Shown here piece by piece: positions 20,613 to 33,098 of a stretch of DNA of 64,000 nucleotides (the stretch's first letter is position 1; each line of letters starts with the position of its first letter). Under the pieces are notes generated by a model. It did not search any database. It saw only the letters and a program-made list of their open reading frames with translations, and was not told the DNA's origin. This DNA comes from Arthrobotrys musiformis. Its lineage: Eukaryota > Ascomycota > Orbiliomycetes > Orbiliales > Orbiliaceae. The translations under genes and the position numbers were made by a program. Location of the stretch: NCBI GenBank assembly GCA_036971715.1, contig JAVHJL010000007.1:434001-498000 (forward strand), in the 5' to 3' direction.

Positions 20613-21986
20613 AAGAGTGAAAAACTGTCCTTTTTTTTTATAGAAAACTTGATGGCGTTCTTGAAGAGTGAAGAGCCCTCCTCTTTTTTTTTTTTTTTTT
20701 TTTTTTATTCTTTTTTTTAATTACCCATAGAGCTCTGTCTCAACTGTACAGTATACTAGCGGGGTCGGCGTGTTTTCTGGAGTTCCGTGGAGTCTGATTA
20801 ACTGATAGATTGATTGTCATGGCATATCATGTGTATAGTACCAGCAGCAGTTTGATATCAAATGAAGGTCGTGAGGCTGACGGAGTTCAGCGACAACAGT
20901 GAAAAAACATCATCAACTCGCTAGTCGCGCAATAGCTAGGCTTCCTGCATGATTATCAAAAGAGCAAATGTATAATAGCCCAAGCCGGTAAAAAAAAACT
21001 TTTTCTTCTGCCCTTGTGCCTCTCTCTTTCTCCCTCTTTTTTTTTTTTCTGCGTCGGCTGCACCCCGCATGTTTGCCATGAGATTAGCCATTGGCTGGGA
21101 AGGATGAGGCAAGGGCCAACCGGCCGCGATGATCTAATAGCATCGAGTAATTTCCACAGCCAAGCTCGGGCACCAAGCACGCTCAAGACCTCTTAGCTCT
21201 GTCCTTCTGCTAGCTTTCCCAGGAACTCTGTTCGATTTTTTCTCGCCTGTTGATCGCCGAATGAAAAAAAAAAAAAAAAAAAAACACGAGGAGGGTGAAT
21301 TCTAGAAGCGAAGAGTGCTCCCAAGGCCTGAGGGCCGCAGCTGACTGTAAATTTTTTCGAAATAACTGAATTTCTCGGATTTATGATGTCATGAGGCGGT
21401 GGATTTTGGCCGTGATGGTGGTGATGGTGATGATCGATGGAGGGTATAAAGAGTAGCTGGACAGTCGTCGTTATCATTATCATTATTATCATCATCACCA
21501 TTCATCACCATCATCTCTGAATATATACTTATATAAAAGCCCCCCTGATAGTCAGCTTTGACGTCGAAATTAACAGCTCCTTGCATTTCTTGCGTTCTGT
21601 GCGGTCCCTTGCATAATCCTTATTACTATTACATACACACTACTCCGTAGTTATCTCTGCTATCAATCGAGTACTTAATCTATCGGCCGTGCTCGCTTGA
21701 CCACACGAGGACCCTGTCGAGTACCAACCTTCTGCTGTGGACCTGTTCTACATATCGGCGTTCGCTCTCGTCCCATCTCGTTTGAGTTTGCATTTAAAGT
21801 TTGCATCTGCAACGCCTCAACAGAAATCGCGGGTTTCCCATATATTCCTCGCATTCCGTCGCATTCTCGCCGCTTCTCCCTCTTCTACCTCAACCAACGG
21901 TCTCTTGGGTTTCAATTCTCTTGATCCTCCACATCCATACCTTTCGTCTATTCATTCAGTTACGTAAACTTAAAAAAACAGTCGCA
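20613..21986. other. intergenic: poly(T) tract and long 5' leader
   Basis: A T8 and a T23 run (20684-20706) follow the AT-hook gene, with a further A-rich run near 21268. From about 21410 to 21510 there are GGTGATGGTGATGATG and ATCATTATTATCATC triplet stretches that are mutually complementary. From about 21590 to 21986 the sequence is pyrimidine-rich and is the probable promoter and leader of the PAR32-like gene. Confidence 0.5.
21411..21515. repeat. GAT/ATC triplet-rich complementary stretches
   Basis: GATGGTGGTGATGGTGATGA (21412 on) and the ATCATTATCATTATTATCAT stretch (21474 on) are nearly complementary and about 45 bp apart, so they could fold back on each other. This is probably microsatellite drift within the upstream region of the PAR32-like gene. 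Confidence 0.5.
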
Positions 21987-22645
21987 ATGTCTGCTCCAAC
22001 TTATGTTCGCTCTGGTCGCGGTGGAGCTGGAAACTTTGCCCCAAAGACTGCAAAGCCATTGGTATGTTCTAGTTACCCTATAATATCTTCCATACGACTG
22101 GTAGTCAAAGGAAACTATGAGAATGGAATCGATTAGCTAATACTTGGCCGTTTTGTTCCTTTTTTTAGGAGGTCGAAATGCAATCCAAGCCAGTCGACCT
22201 AGAAGCCCAGCAACCTTCCGACCCCGCAGATGCCACATCAGTCATCGATGCACCAGCCACCACGTCGGCCCCACAGTACAAGACCTACGCCAGAGGCGGT
22301 GCAGGAAACTGGTACGAACCTGCAGCACTCAAGGAAACCGGCACTTTCACCAGCAATCCGGCTCCTACCGAGAATGGGTCTGCCGAGAAACGCAGCTCGC
22401 GAGTTTGGCAAGGTCGTGGCGGCGCCGGCAACTGGGAAGCCGACCAGCAGATGAAAGAGGAAATCAAGCGTAAGAGCTTGCTCGCCCAGATGGACGAGGA
22501 GGCCCTAGCTGCTACCCTTCATGAGATCAAGAAGGAGGCCAAGAAGGAGGCCGAGAAGGAGATCAAGCCGCCCAGTTCTGCCCATGTCCACGTCCCGCAC
22601 TTGGACAAGCACCAGAATCTTGGTGGTGAAGTCCACGATATTTAA
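21987..22645 (+). CDS. PAR32-like protein (DUF3602)
   Basis: Exons are 21987-22061 and 22169-22645 (183 aa). The 107-nt intron has GTATGT and TTTTTTTAG ends and falls on a codon boundary. The protein contains three copies of the family motif: SGRGGAGNF at about residues 9-17, ARGGAGNW in the middle and QGRGGAGNW further on. A Lys/Glu-rich helix (EIKKEAKKEAEKEIK) and a short tail follow. Yeast PAR32 is a TORC1-responsive phosphoprotein that inhibits ammonium transporters, and the filamentous-fungal members are small disordered proteins of this size. A role in nitrogen or TORC1 signalling is inferred from the family. The 5' leader is long and pyrimidine-rich. Confidence 0.9.
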
Positions 22646-25046
22646 GTACTCTTCGACAAAAGTTTGAAAGAAGGAAAAGGAGGGGATGAGCGGAAGCATA
22701 TGCTGTTTTAAAGGTGTCAAGGTTATTGGCAATTGCATGGCATTTCAATTTTTGGTTATTCAAACTTCTCGGATGTTCGGAGCTCTCGTTCATATATCTT
22801 ATCCGTTGTGGTGTCTGTTTCTTTCTTTCCTTTTTCTCTCTATCTTTTCTGTTTTTCTTCAATCGTTTCAAACAATTTCCTGCGGCACCTGCCGGCAGGT
22901 TACGATGAGCCAAGGGACAACGTATCCGAATCCGATAAGAAAAAAGAATTCCCATCATCGCCCAGTTTTATCAAAGCTAGGCAGCTTGGGACACTTATCA
23001 GGCTGACCAACCGGGGGGGAGGGGATCGCACGCCAATGCCTTTTTTTTCTTTTGTGTTACTCTGTGAAGACATATGTCCATAGGACTCTTCCATATGACG
23101 CGGTCATTCTAACTTAAACCCTCTACTGTATTACGCATTCCTTTTTGAACCATCTAGCACGTTTCTTTTGATTTCGTTTGTTTTGGTGCTTTATAGGTTT
23201 TTATGGCGTTCTTTTCACGGTTGGATAGGGTAGTAAAGAGGCAACGGGCTTCGGCAAACTGACAGGTCGGGATATATGAAACTTCGTCGGAATTTAGTCT
23301 CGTTTTTTTTTTTAAAGATTCTGTCAGATTTGAACGGCAGGGCCCTTATATACCTATGTGATAGTATAGTATTATATATATCCGCTAGCCTCTGAATTGA
23401 CCTGCATGCATAAGTATATCCTTATATAAATCAACAGAAAAAGAATCTAATCTAGACTTTGATTTGATTTGACTTGAAGCGAAGAATATGAGACTTTGAT
23501 CCCTTGATCATTTGTTCAAAATGCATGTTTTCTTTGTTTCCGATGGGAAAAAGAAATATCTGCGGATAGATCCCTCCGAAAAAAGATTGGAGGTGAATAC
23601 ATCACGATCGGATTGAGCCTCGCCACCAAGCCATGCGGTTCCAACGATGAACTCTAAATTAATGCCTTTTTAAAAGAATGCTTGGACACGTTTGGCATAA
23701 GGCGGCCCAGAGGCCCGAAAATGAAGTATACTATGCGGGAGAGGGGGATCCTTAAACGTCGAGGTGTGCACAAGCTATTTCCAGCCAGCTTATCGGGTGG
23801 GATGGAACTTTCGCTTGTTCTCGCAGAGGCTGTTCCCTGTCCGCTCCAGCCAACCAGCGGCGAGTGTAACAACCTCCCAGTCCCAAACGGGTATAGCCAC
23901 CGCCATGACATGCTCTTTTCTCAACACCAAATAGCCATTCTCGTCTCCAACATTTGGATTGATCTTTGTACTCGTTCTTTTTCCCTCTCTTTATAGCTTT
24001 TTCGAAGGCCTTTAGCTAGGTTCCTATTCGAAGACTTACGCTTCAACTCGGAAAGGTCGGCTTCCTTTCGAGAAGCGCTTGTGGTCTCGTTCATTTAATT
24101 TTCGAGTCAGCTTGTCGAAATCGGTATCATTGGCGTTAGCTAGCTCGGTCCCACAACCAGGCCAAATTGGATTGTTTCCTCGATCCAATGCTAAATTATG
24201 CTTATATGGCATTGCTTTTTGAATGTTTTTTGCCTGTTGCACAAAGAAACAAGTAGATGGTTAGAGGGCAGATGTTCGACAGCATAGTGCATCTGTGCTC
24301 TCTCGCAGGATAGCGTGCCCGGCTGGTCCCCCCCAAGGCTTAGCAAAGCGTATTATTGCTTTTGCGCCGAGCGACGAGAGGTATCGTGGAAAGGGATCCG
24401 ATCAATTGATCAGAACGGAACTAAATATTGGCAGAATCGGGGAACGATGGGCTAGAACGAAGGTGTTTGCATGCGGTGGTGGGGATATATAACCACCTAA
24501 GGCCCTTCTGACTGAGCAAGAGTCTGCTCCCTCTCACGATAGTATCAGGCTATCCGGGTTCTTCACCTCTTTTGTTCCCACACCCCCCTTCCTTTTTCCC
24601 CTTTCTACGTTCCTTACCTTTTGACACTCTTTTGTCGTCATTCATTCATTCATTTTTTGGAAGTTTTGTTCATACGATACCGCACCTAAGACTTTTGCGA
24701 ACTACACTCGTTTTGTGGTTTTCTGTATAGCCGTGCGTGGGTATAACTCGGGAATTACACTTAAGGGCCTTTGATATTATTATCATAGGTAACGGGCAAC
24801 GGAATATCGATCTTGAAAGGAAATCTTGAGATACGCAATTTGTGTGTCTTTCGGTTTTTTGTCTCGTTCAGTTTTGATATATCCAAGACAAACGAAAGAG
24901 GGTTTTAGATCTTATTTTTTAACGATCTAGGAACTAGAGTCCACCGGAAGCCGGAACTTTACTGAAGAAGACTTGTCCTATTTTTCTTTTTTTGTGTATT
25001 GTATATTTTGATATATATACCACAGACACCCCCTTGTTGAGACAAG
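22646..25046. other. 2.4-kb intergenic region, no gene seen
   Basis: This holds the 3' flank of the PAR32-like gene and the upstream region of the lactonase-like gene. Open stretches (for example 23682-23996) have no domain and poor composition. From about 24520 to 24720 the DNA is C/T-rich, as in a long 5' leader or core promoter, and a TATATATACC stretch lies just before the lactonase start. Confidence 0.5.
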
Positions 25047-26498
25047 ATGTACAGCAAGCTTTTGAACGCAGGAGTTTTCCTCCTCCCGTTGTTGGCATGC
25101 ACCACCGAAGCCGCAGTGTTCAAGCTGCCGTTTAATACCAACTCCACGACCATCAAGAAGATCGCAGATGCAGCTGCTGAAATCGCACCCATCCAGATCG
25201 GAGTTGCGCTGTACTTCCAGACGAATCCCATCGGCAGGGATAATGAAATTGTTGCCTGTGGGATCAATGAGGAGGGAGGAATCAGCGGGCACCAGAGATA
25301 TAAGACCGGCGGAAAGGGTGGAGCGGCACCGGTTCCCGCCAGCGACGACGATGGGAAGATTGCAAAGTTGCAGCTGGCGTCGACGAATGATGCTTTGTTC
25401 AGTCAGCATTCGGTTATCGTTAGCGGAAATGTAAGTATTCCCCTTCGGATATATACTTATATATTGATATTTGATAATGGATATTGAAATGCTGACTTTG
25501 TACAAAAAAAGCTTCTTTTCACCGTGAATGCGGGATCTAACACCATCACCATGTTCACAATCGACCCCAAGGATCCCCTCAAACTATCAAGGGTAGGAAG
25601 GCCAACCACCAGCCACGGAGACCTTCCGGTTTCCCTGGCGTACTCTCCAAAACTTAACACCCTCTGCGTCGCCAACTCCGGCAAGAACGACGGTGTCGCT
25701 TGCTTCGATGTGGACACCAAGAAGGGCCTCACATGTATCGACAAGGAACCGCTCAAGCGTAAGATCGGAACAGTCAAGGATGGTCCGGCCGGTACCGTCT
25801 CCGATATGTTCTTCACAGACGATCAAATGAACCTCATCGTCATAACCAAGGGTAACAACGTCAATAAAGAAGCCAGCATCGTCGATGTCTACAAAACATA
25901 CCCAGACGAGAAGAAGCGAAAGATCTGTACCGAATCCGTCAGGTCCAAGATCGGAGAGGCCCCACTCCTCTTTGGAGCCGTTCAGGTCTCCCCCACAAAA
26001 ATCTTCGCCACTGACGGATCCATCGGTGTCGCTAAGCTCACATTCGATCCCAAGACCTTGAAGGTCACCCTTCTGCCGGAAGACAAGCAAACCATCGACT
26101 TCCAATCCGCAACGGGCTGGATTGCAAAGCATCCCAGACATGGCACCGCCTACGTCACCGACGGTAAGATGAACCGCGTCATCGAATTCAACATCCCCAG
26201 CGGTGAGAAGACCCAAGATCAGTCTTTCCTCTCCGGACAGCCTGGTAACTTGGATGTCGCCATCGGTGGTGATTTCTTGTACACTCTATCTCCATCGAAC
26301 GAAGCTCTCGCATCGAACGTCTCCATGGTTCAGGTCATGCATATCACCGGAAAGAACAAGTTCCAAGATATCGGTGCTTACGTCTTTGATCAAGATGATG
26401 ATATCACCCCTGGTGCTCACGGAATGGCAATTTCGTGCAGGACCAAGACTGTCAAGAAGAACGAGGCCCGATCGCTCCTCAACTACTACTTCTTCTAA
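25047..26498 (+). CDS. secreted lactonase-like seven-bladed propeller protein
   Basis: Exons are 25047-25430 and 25512-26498 (456 aa). The 81-nt intron has GTAAGT, a CTGAC branch site and an AAAAAAAG acceptor, in phase 0. The signal peptide is clear: MYSKLLNAGVFLLPLLACTT, with cleavage near EAA. The second exon opens with LLFTVNAGSNTITMF, and is followed by LAYSPKLNTLCVANSG, TGWIAKHPRHGTAYVTDG and PGNLDVAIGGDFLYTLSP. This is the repeating blade pattern of the lactonase/3-carboxymuconate-cyclase-like family of extracellular fungal proteins. Family members include abundant cell-wall and secreted antigens, and catalytic activity is rarely shown. The spacing of the blades and the length fit a complete protein. 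Confidence 0.9.
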
Positions 26499-29282
26499 AC
26501 GTGCGGTTGCGATAAAGCTCGATGATGACTTATGGTTTATGATTTATGATTTACGATTATGAATTATGATGATGACGATGATGACGCATGTATGTAGTAT
26601 ACATATGATATGATATCATGTGACATATGTATATATATATTTCCTTACCCCCTCTGACGATGCCCCTTCCCCCAACCCCCCCCTTCCTTGTGTATTAGGA
26701 TACTTCCGGTTAGAGGTTCCCGTTTTCCTTTTTTTTTTTTTTCCTAGTGAGATTAATTTCCTATCTGTATGTCTACCTCTAGCCTTCTTTATTTTCTCTC
26801 TCTTTTGTTTCGGTTTGTCCATGACAGACGACTTTGTATGCAAAGCATAAGGCCTTAAGGAGTTTTTCTGATGCCGCTAGGTTGCATATTATATATTTTT
26901 CGTATAGGACGAAAATGAGATTTCATATCTATAAGAAACACTATTAGAAGCATCGACGTTTAGGTTGTAACTATGGCGTTGATATCGATACTCTGTTGCA
27001 TTTGTTCTCGTCCCAGTCCAGGATCGGCACTTCTTTCTCCCATATTTCCCACGCCGACGACGACGACGACGATGATGTGTACATCCGCCAGATATGTCGA
27101 TATATGCATCTATGATTCCTAAACCCAACCCTGCTCCCGCTGGGCCCTCCAACATAAATTAGAAAAAATTCGGAAAATTGTGGCCTGTGCGTCTCGTCGG
27201 TTCCAAGGCCGATGGAGAGGTACCGACACTCCTTCCTTCTTTGCAAAAAAAAGGCCTTCAAAACGGGATTGGCGTTTTTATTTTTGTTATATGTCCGCAG
27301 ATATTATATATACTACTACGAACGCCAATAAACGGGCAACCCCAGGCTCCGACTTCCGATCAGGCAACAAGTCCGCCAAGAATATACCTTTTATCTATAA
27401 ATTCATGATACGTCGGGCAGCTATATAATCCCTACTATAGAGTTGTATCGATATTATGGAACCGTATTAAGGGAAGTGTGAAACTCTAGGTTTTGATCAC
27501 TCTTCTCCGAAATCCCATCCCGAAGCCCGTTCTTCGCATACGTACTGCTAACTCCTAAAATTCGTGATTGGTATATTACATGCAGTTTTATATTTCGAAA
27601 AGAAATTTTCGTCCCTTTGCGACCTCTGGGAGACTGCCGGGTGCCGTCTGATCTATCGTGGAAACAATTGGGAACCTTCATCAATCTAAAAACAAAGAAA
27701 AAGGAAATAATAAGGAAGTTTTAGAATACTAACGCCGCTTAGCACTAACATCTCCCTCGAAAGCGGAAGTGGAAACTGTGTGATTCGTAGGATTTATTAA
27801 CCCCTCCCCTTAAGTATTAGTTGTGGCCTGGCCGTCCGAATATATCAGTACTAGCGTCATTCTCGATGAATTCTTTATATCGACTATAAAGCCATTCCCT
27901 TCTCGAACATGACAGCCAGCTGTCAACAGAAAGAAAAAAGTAATTCCGGGGAAGTCAAGAGATCCCAGCTAGCTCTCACAAAATATTACTTGTCGTGTTT
28001 TTTTTTTTGGCCTGGGGTAATACGAAGCTAAGGCGAGTATGTAAAGAACATATTTCGTTCTTTTTTTCTTTCTTGCTTGCTTTTACCCCGCAAATACGCT
28101 AGCTTCTAACAGACCTAACGCGAACGGAAAAACCATCGTATTCCCAACTGTGGGGAAATTAAAAAAAAATATCAGACCAAAAAAAAAGTAAGGAGAGAGG
28201 GGTAACTAGTAAAAAGACGTCTTAACGTCCGAAACGTCTTCGTGAATCAAAAAAAGGGGGGAGGGAAGAAAGGAAAAATTTTATATTCCTACACAGCAAA
28301 AGTATTATAAATCCGTCGAAAAGGCGCCAAAAAAACCGTTCTCGAGTTTGTCGTAACAAAAAACCCCAACGTTGACAGATGATTGGATCGCTCTCGGGTT
28401 TGCCAGCCCTTTCATAACCCCCCTGGTCATCTGATCGTGAAGATTGTCTACGGACGGAGTGCGGAATCCGGATGAACGCATACACACCAAAAACTTTTTA
28501 AAATGACTACGTAAAAAAGAGGGAAAAAAATTTTAGGGAGGAAAAAAAATTTTTGGAATTTTTTTCTTTCTTTCCTTTCAGGTTTTCCCGATACTAGTAT
28601 CAGGGATATGGGGTGCACCAGTGGCTTGGCGCTAGAAAATGAGCGACGGGCTAGGAGGCGAAATGTATATACATCGAAGAAAGGGAAGAAAAGAAAAAAG
28701 GTAGGAAGCGGAAAACCATAGACAGGGGTGGAAGTAACAAATGGTAAAGACAAGTAACTGTTTGAGGGTTTTTGGGCTTTGATAACAGAATCCGACAAAC
28801 TAAAAAAAAAAAAGAAACAAGCCAAAGGAAAGTAAAAAAAAAAAAAAATTATACAACTGATGCCTCCATTAAATATTCCCTCGTCGCATTTTCATTTCAT
28901 ATGTAAAAAGGTTTCCAAGCCAGTAGAATTCCGTGAACGCCCGAACGAAAGCGAAAAAAGGGAAAAGAAAAAAAACAGACTCGATGGATTCCCAGGAAAA
29001 AACTGTAAAATGCAATGAAATTTAGTATATGTTGTTTTATTTTGCAGAAAATATGGGTAAAATGAGGTGAGGAAAAAAACGTTTTCGTGATATATAGTTG
29101 CAAAGAAGATGTTGATTGATCGTTGTGCTGGGGATTTTCGTAGGATAAAATGGACTTTGATGCAGGCTTTCGTTATTTGTTGATAGTGTAGCAGATATGA
29201 GTAAATCGAAAAAATAAAAATAAAAAGAGGTGATAATGCAATAGGATCTAGAGGCTTGGAGCTGACAGCCTGGAGATGAATG
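26499..29282. other. 2.8-kb convergent intergenic region, no gene seen
   Basis: This is the tail-to-tail spacer between the lactonase-like gene and the C2H2 gene. It contains ATGATTTATGATT micro-repeats just after the lactonase stop (26521-26583), a short (ACG)n run near 27057, and many A and T runs. Open frames of 60-180 codons are rich in Phe/Lys/Ser from homopolymers and are not credible genes. Confidence 0.5.
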
Positions 29283-31359
29283 TCATTCTTCCATTTTGCC
29301 GAACACGCCATCCTCATCGTCGTCATGCTTGGCTCCCGCGGCAGCCCTATTTTCCTCGTCGTTGTCTTCAACAACAACCTCAGGCCCATTGAACCGAGCA
29401 CGATAGGACGGAGATCGCACAAGCTTCTCAGCTTGATCATGATCACTATCGTCCATCTCTACGTCCTCGCCGTCAAAGTGGCCCGCGGTTCCACGGATTC
29501 CACTTTGTTGAGCAACAGGGTTAGAGGTAATGTAGTCGGCTGTCAAAGTACGAGGAGACCCGAGGCCTCGTAGATCATTTGGCGGAGATGCAAGTGGCAG
29601 CGGTGGTACGTTGCCATTCTTGAGAGTAGCTTTGGTAGGCCCTAGTACTGGAGTGCCCCCGAAGCTGCAGCTCAGCATCTGAACAGCTGCGGCCAAGGAT
29701 TCGTCGTCCTGGCCACCTGTAGCGATGCTGCGAGGGCTAAGGAGTCCAGGAGGAAGTACCGAAACGGGACGCATAGAACCCGGAGATGCAACTGGCGTAA
29801 CTGACTTTCCACCAAAGGAGCTACCCATTGGTGGATGTTGGTATGATCTCGAATATGGAGCAGCGGCTCGGGAATGGCTTCCGTGTCGTCTCGTCGGCTG
29901 GCCGGCACTAGAGAGAGCCCTAGATCTGCCACCCGGCTGAGGAGACGACATCCTTTCAGGCATGGGAGGAGGCGAATCTTCCGAGGTTGAATCATTGGAA
30001 GAATCGTTCATCATGCTATAGGAAGCCGTGGAGCTTGCAGATGTAGGCGGAGTGTTGGGCTTCATCGAGACGAGGATGGAGGCCGCCTCCAACAGCTGCA
30101 CCTGCTGATGCTTCGAGATGAGCAACTTGGACGTGTACGACCATTCGGGAGTGTGTTCCCAACTAGAAATACAATCAAAATCAAGTGTAAGCATATTGCC
30201 TTGCAAAAAGATAATTACGATATGAAGCAATGGTGGCCGGTTCATTCGAGAGTGAGTCGTACAGATGCTTCGTCAGGCAGCTGCTATGCTTGTAGCCCTT
30301 GCCGCAGTGTTCACACTTAAGTTCACCTTTGAGATGCTGTCCATCATCAGGTCCATCGCTCGGCCTCCGGTTCTTCCTTAACGAACCGGCTACCGATTCC
30401 GATTCCTCCCCAATAGCATTTTCAGATACGGTTTCCTTCAGTGCCGTCCCAAAGCTAGACTTTCGAAATCCCGAAGACAATGCAGACACACCGTGAGATG
30501 GGAAACTCGACGGAGGCGAGGGATAGTCGGCAATAACGTCGGATTGACCATCCAGTGGTTTCAAACTTGGCGAACTAAGAACTTCCTGCTTCAATTCCAG
30601 ACTGATTGGAGACGAGTCCAGTGATCCATTGGCAGCAGCCTCCTTTATAGCAGCCACAGCCGCAGATTGGGCCACCGCAGACGACGACATCGACTTCCGT
30701 CGGGTCACCCGGTGTGTGGTATTTGTCGTCCCCAGCGAGTGGGTATGGTGAGACCGGTGGCTAGACTTTATAGGAACGGCGGCACTGGCCGGAGGAATGG
30801 GACTCGTTATCGAGTGAGGTATGCGAGGAGGGTGAGCAACCTGATAATCATCATCACCGTTCAAGTCAGCTTGTCTGCTTGTTGGGAGCAATTTTCGCAC
30901 GACGATGAGGGCGAGGACATCAGAATCATCATGTTGCGGTGCACCCGAGTCAAGCGCGCACACATCTTTTCTCGCTCTCGCTCTCTCCCTTTCGCCCTCT
31001 CTGTTTTATTTTTTAATTTTAATTTGGGGAGGGGAGAACGACGTGCGAGGGAAAGCCAACACATTGGCCGGACTGCAGCCAACGACGTCCATTCCCCAAT
31101 ATACTTCTTCTCGTATAGATTTGCCCAACCTCACCTCACCGAAGGTCCAGCCCGCGCGGCAATTGGATCTCGCCAGAAAGGGGACGTATCATACTCATCG
31201 GTGTTGAAGAGCTGAAATATGATATATTACGATCGGGGTCTGGGGGAGGGTTCGGGCCAAACGAGCGTACGTTTGCCAAGGCCAAATCGGCACATTGTGG
31301 ACAGGGTAAGCAGGGAAATCGGACGATCTGCTGCTGCCATTTACCTTTGAAGATGCCAT
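29283..31359 (-). CDS. C2H2 zinc-finger protein
   Basis: Proposed exons on the minus strand are 31359-31345, 31211-31140, 30840-30263 and 30162-29283 (514 aa). The first exon is only 15 nt (MASSK) before a GTAAAT donor. Exon 2 reads LFNTDEYDTSPFWRDPIAAR and on, up to GTGAGG. Exon 3 begins after a CTGAC...CAG acceptor and contains HRVTRRKSM, then the finger CEHCGKGYKHSSCL. The intron after the finger (GTACGA...CTAG) splits a Leu codon in KHL, and the frame continues as WEHTPEWSYTSKLLISKHQQ. That block, directly after the finger, is strongly conserved in ascomycete C2H2 proteins of this type. The C-terminal half is Ser/Pro-rich and ends in an acidic tail. A nuclear regulatory role is expected, but the target genes are unknown. 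Exons 3 and 4 are firm; exons 1 and 2 are good inferences. Confidence 0.87.
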
Positions 31360-33045
31360 GGTATGTTGGATGTGCGGTGATTACTATCCAGGCGATGTCG
31401 GTGTTATATATCGGTATTTGCTTCTGCCTCTCGGATGTATGTAGTATGTCGTCTGTATGTATAGTATGTGTAGTATAGTATGTCTTTTATGTTGGGGAAA
31501 GAGTGACTGGAGTAGCGTAGCTATTGGCAAAGGTCGGGTCGTATGGCTGGCTATAGTAGTAGCGAGAGGCTGTGGCTTTTTTTTTTTTTTTTTTTTCTCG
31601 CAGAGGAAACAAAAAAAAGAAGTGTTCGAAATTGAAACCCTGGAATTAAACTTCGAGTAGCCCGGCTGTCCCTGCAGAAGTTCAAATGACGACTGGTGGT
31701 CTTGTTGCACTTTTGATGGTAAGTATCGGCGGCCTGCTGGTTTCCACTGGGGGGGACTTGTAGTTTCGATTCTTGATATTCGATTTCCAAGGGTTTGATG
31801 TTGCCAATATATAAAACCGCTGGTAGATCGACAGAGCTAACTTCGTGGCCGCGAAGATTAAATATTTTCGAGGTTGATTTTGTTGATTAAATTGTCAAGC
31901 GTGGAAAATGATGTCGACAAACCCACTCGGCAGGATATCAGGAGATAGTGGGTGGATGCAAGACGAGAATGATGCGTACAGGATATGGGGATATCGAGGG
32001 GGAGGGAGAAAAGAGAGAAGGAGAGAGGTGTTTTTATTTTATTTTATTTTATTTTTTCTGATTTTGGAGAACCCAAGAATTAGTATGTCGTATGTAATAT
32101 CTGTATGCAAGCACCTTTGTAGAATAGAATGAAAGAGAAAAAAAAGAAGGAAGAGGGAAAGAATAAAAAAAAATTATTAAGGCGGTATGTAAGTGAGTAA
32201 GTAATGTGCCTGGGATGTGAAAGTTTAGGTTGCACAAAAAAAAATATTGGAAGGGGCCCAAGAAAAAAAAAAAAAAAATTAATTTACTTTTGGGCCAATA
32301 TCCCTCGATGCTTGTGTCTGCGTAGTATGCTTGCTTGCTACTAGTACTAGGCTTGTCCTTCGGGAAGGGGGGAACCTCTTTCGCTCACAAGTCTATAGCA
32401 CCCTTATTCCTGTTATTTTGGAAGTAGGGGTTATAGGGTATGTAGGTATTGTATGGAGTTTTCTCCTTTTCGTTTAGGGATCTCGATGGATTATTAATTT
32501 TCAGGAGTATCTGATCATGAAGCTAACAAGGAAGGCAGCAACTGTGGAGTTTGGGGGGCCGCAACTGTACAGGGTAGATGCGAAGGAGATGAAAGAGAGA
32601 GACGAAGGCGGCGATGGGCTCAGAGCACTTACAGCTTTCGGACACACCAGCGCAGTGTCTAGTAGTGAGATTTTAGATGGGGTACGGTATGTGAGTATGT
32701 GTAAGTATGCAAGTATATCGTCGAAACAGATGAAGCTGAGAAGAGGATGTTCGAATTCGAAACGGACGTTCCAGGAAATATTTCGGGGCCCTTGTAAAGA
32801 AAGAAAAAACAATGATGACAATATGGAGGATCTTCACGGAAAAGGGTTTACAAATTTAGAACACGGGGAAATAATTTTTTATTTTTTATTTTTATAAAAG
32901 GATAAAATTCTGAGGATTTGTGCGCCTGGAAAGTTTCGACTTCCTGTGCCATTTCAAGATCGCATGGGCCGGCCCCAAATACTTTTTTTTTTTTTTTTTG
33001 TTTCTTTCATTTAAAGAAGGCTTGCTAATGGGAAGAAAACGGTGC

Positions 33046-33098
<53 letters not shown>

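Noticed and set aside
28892..29446. 184-codon minus-strand frame after the C2H2 gene
   Set aside because: It is mostly Phe/Ser/Lys from A/T-rich DNA and overlaps the C2H2 3' end in another frame.
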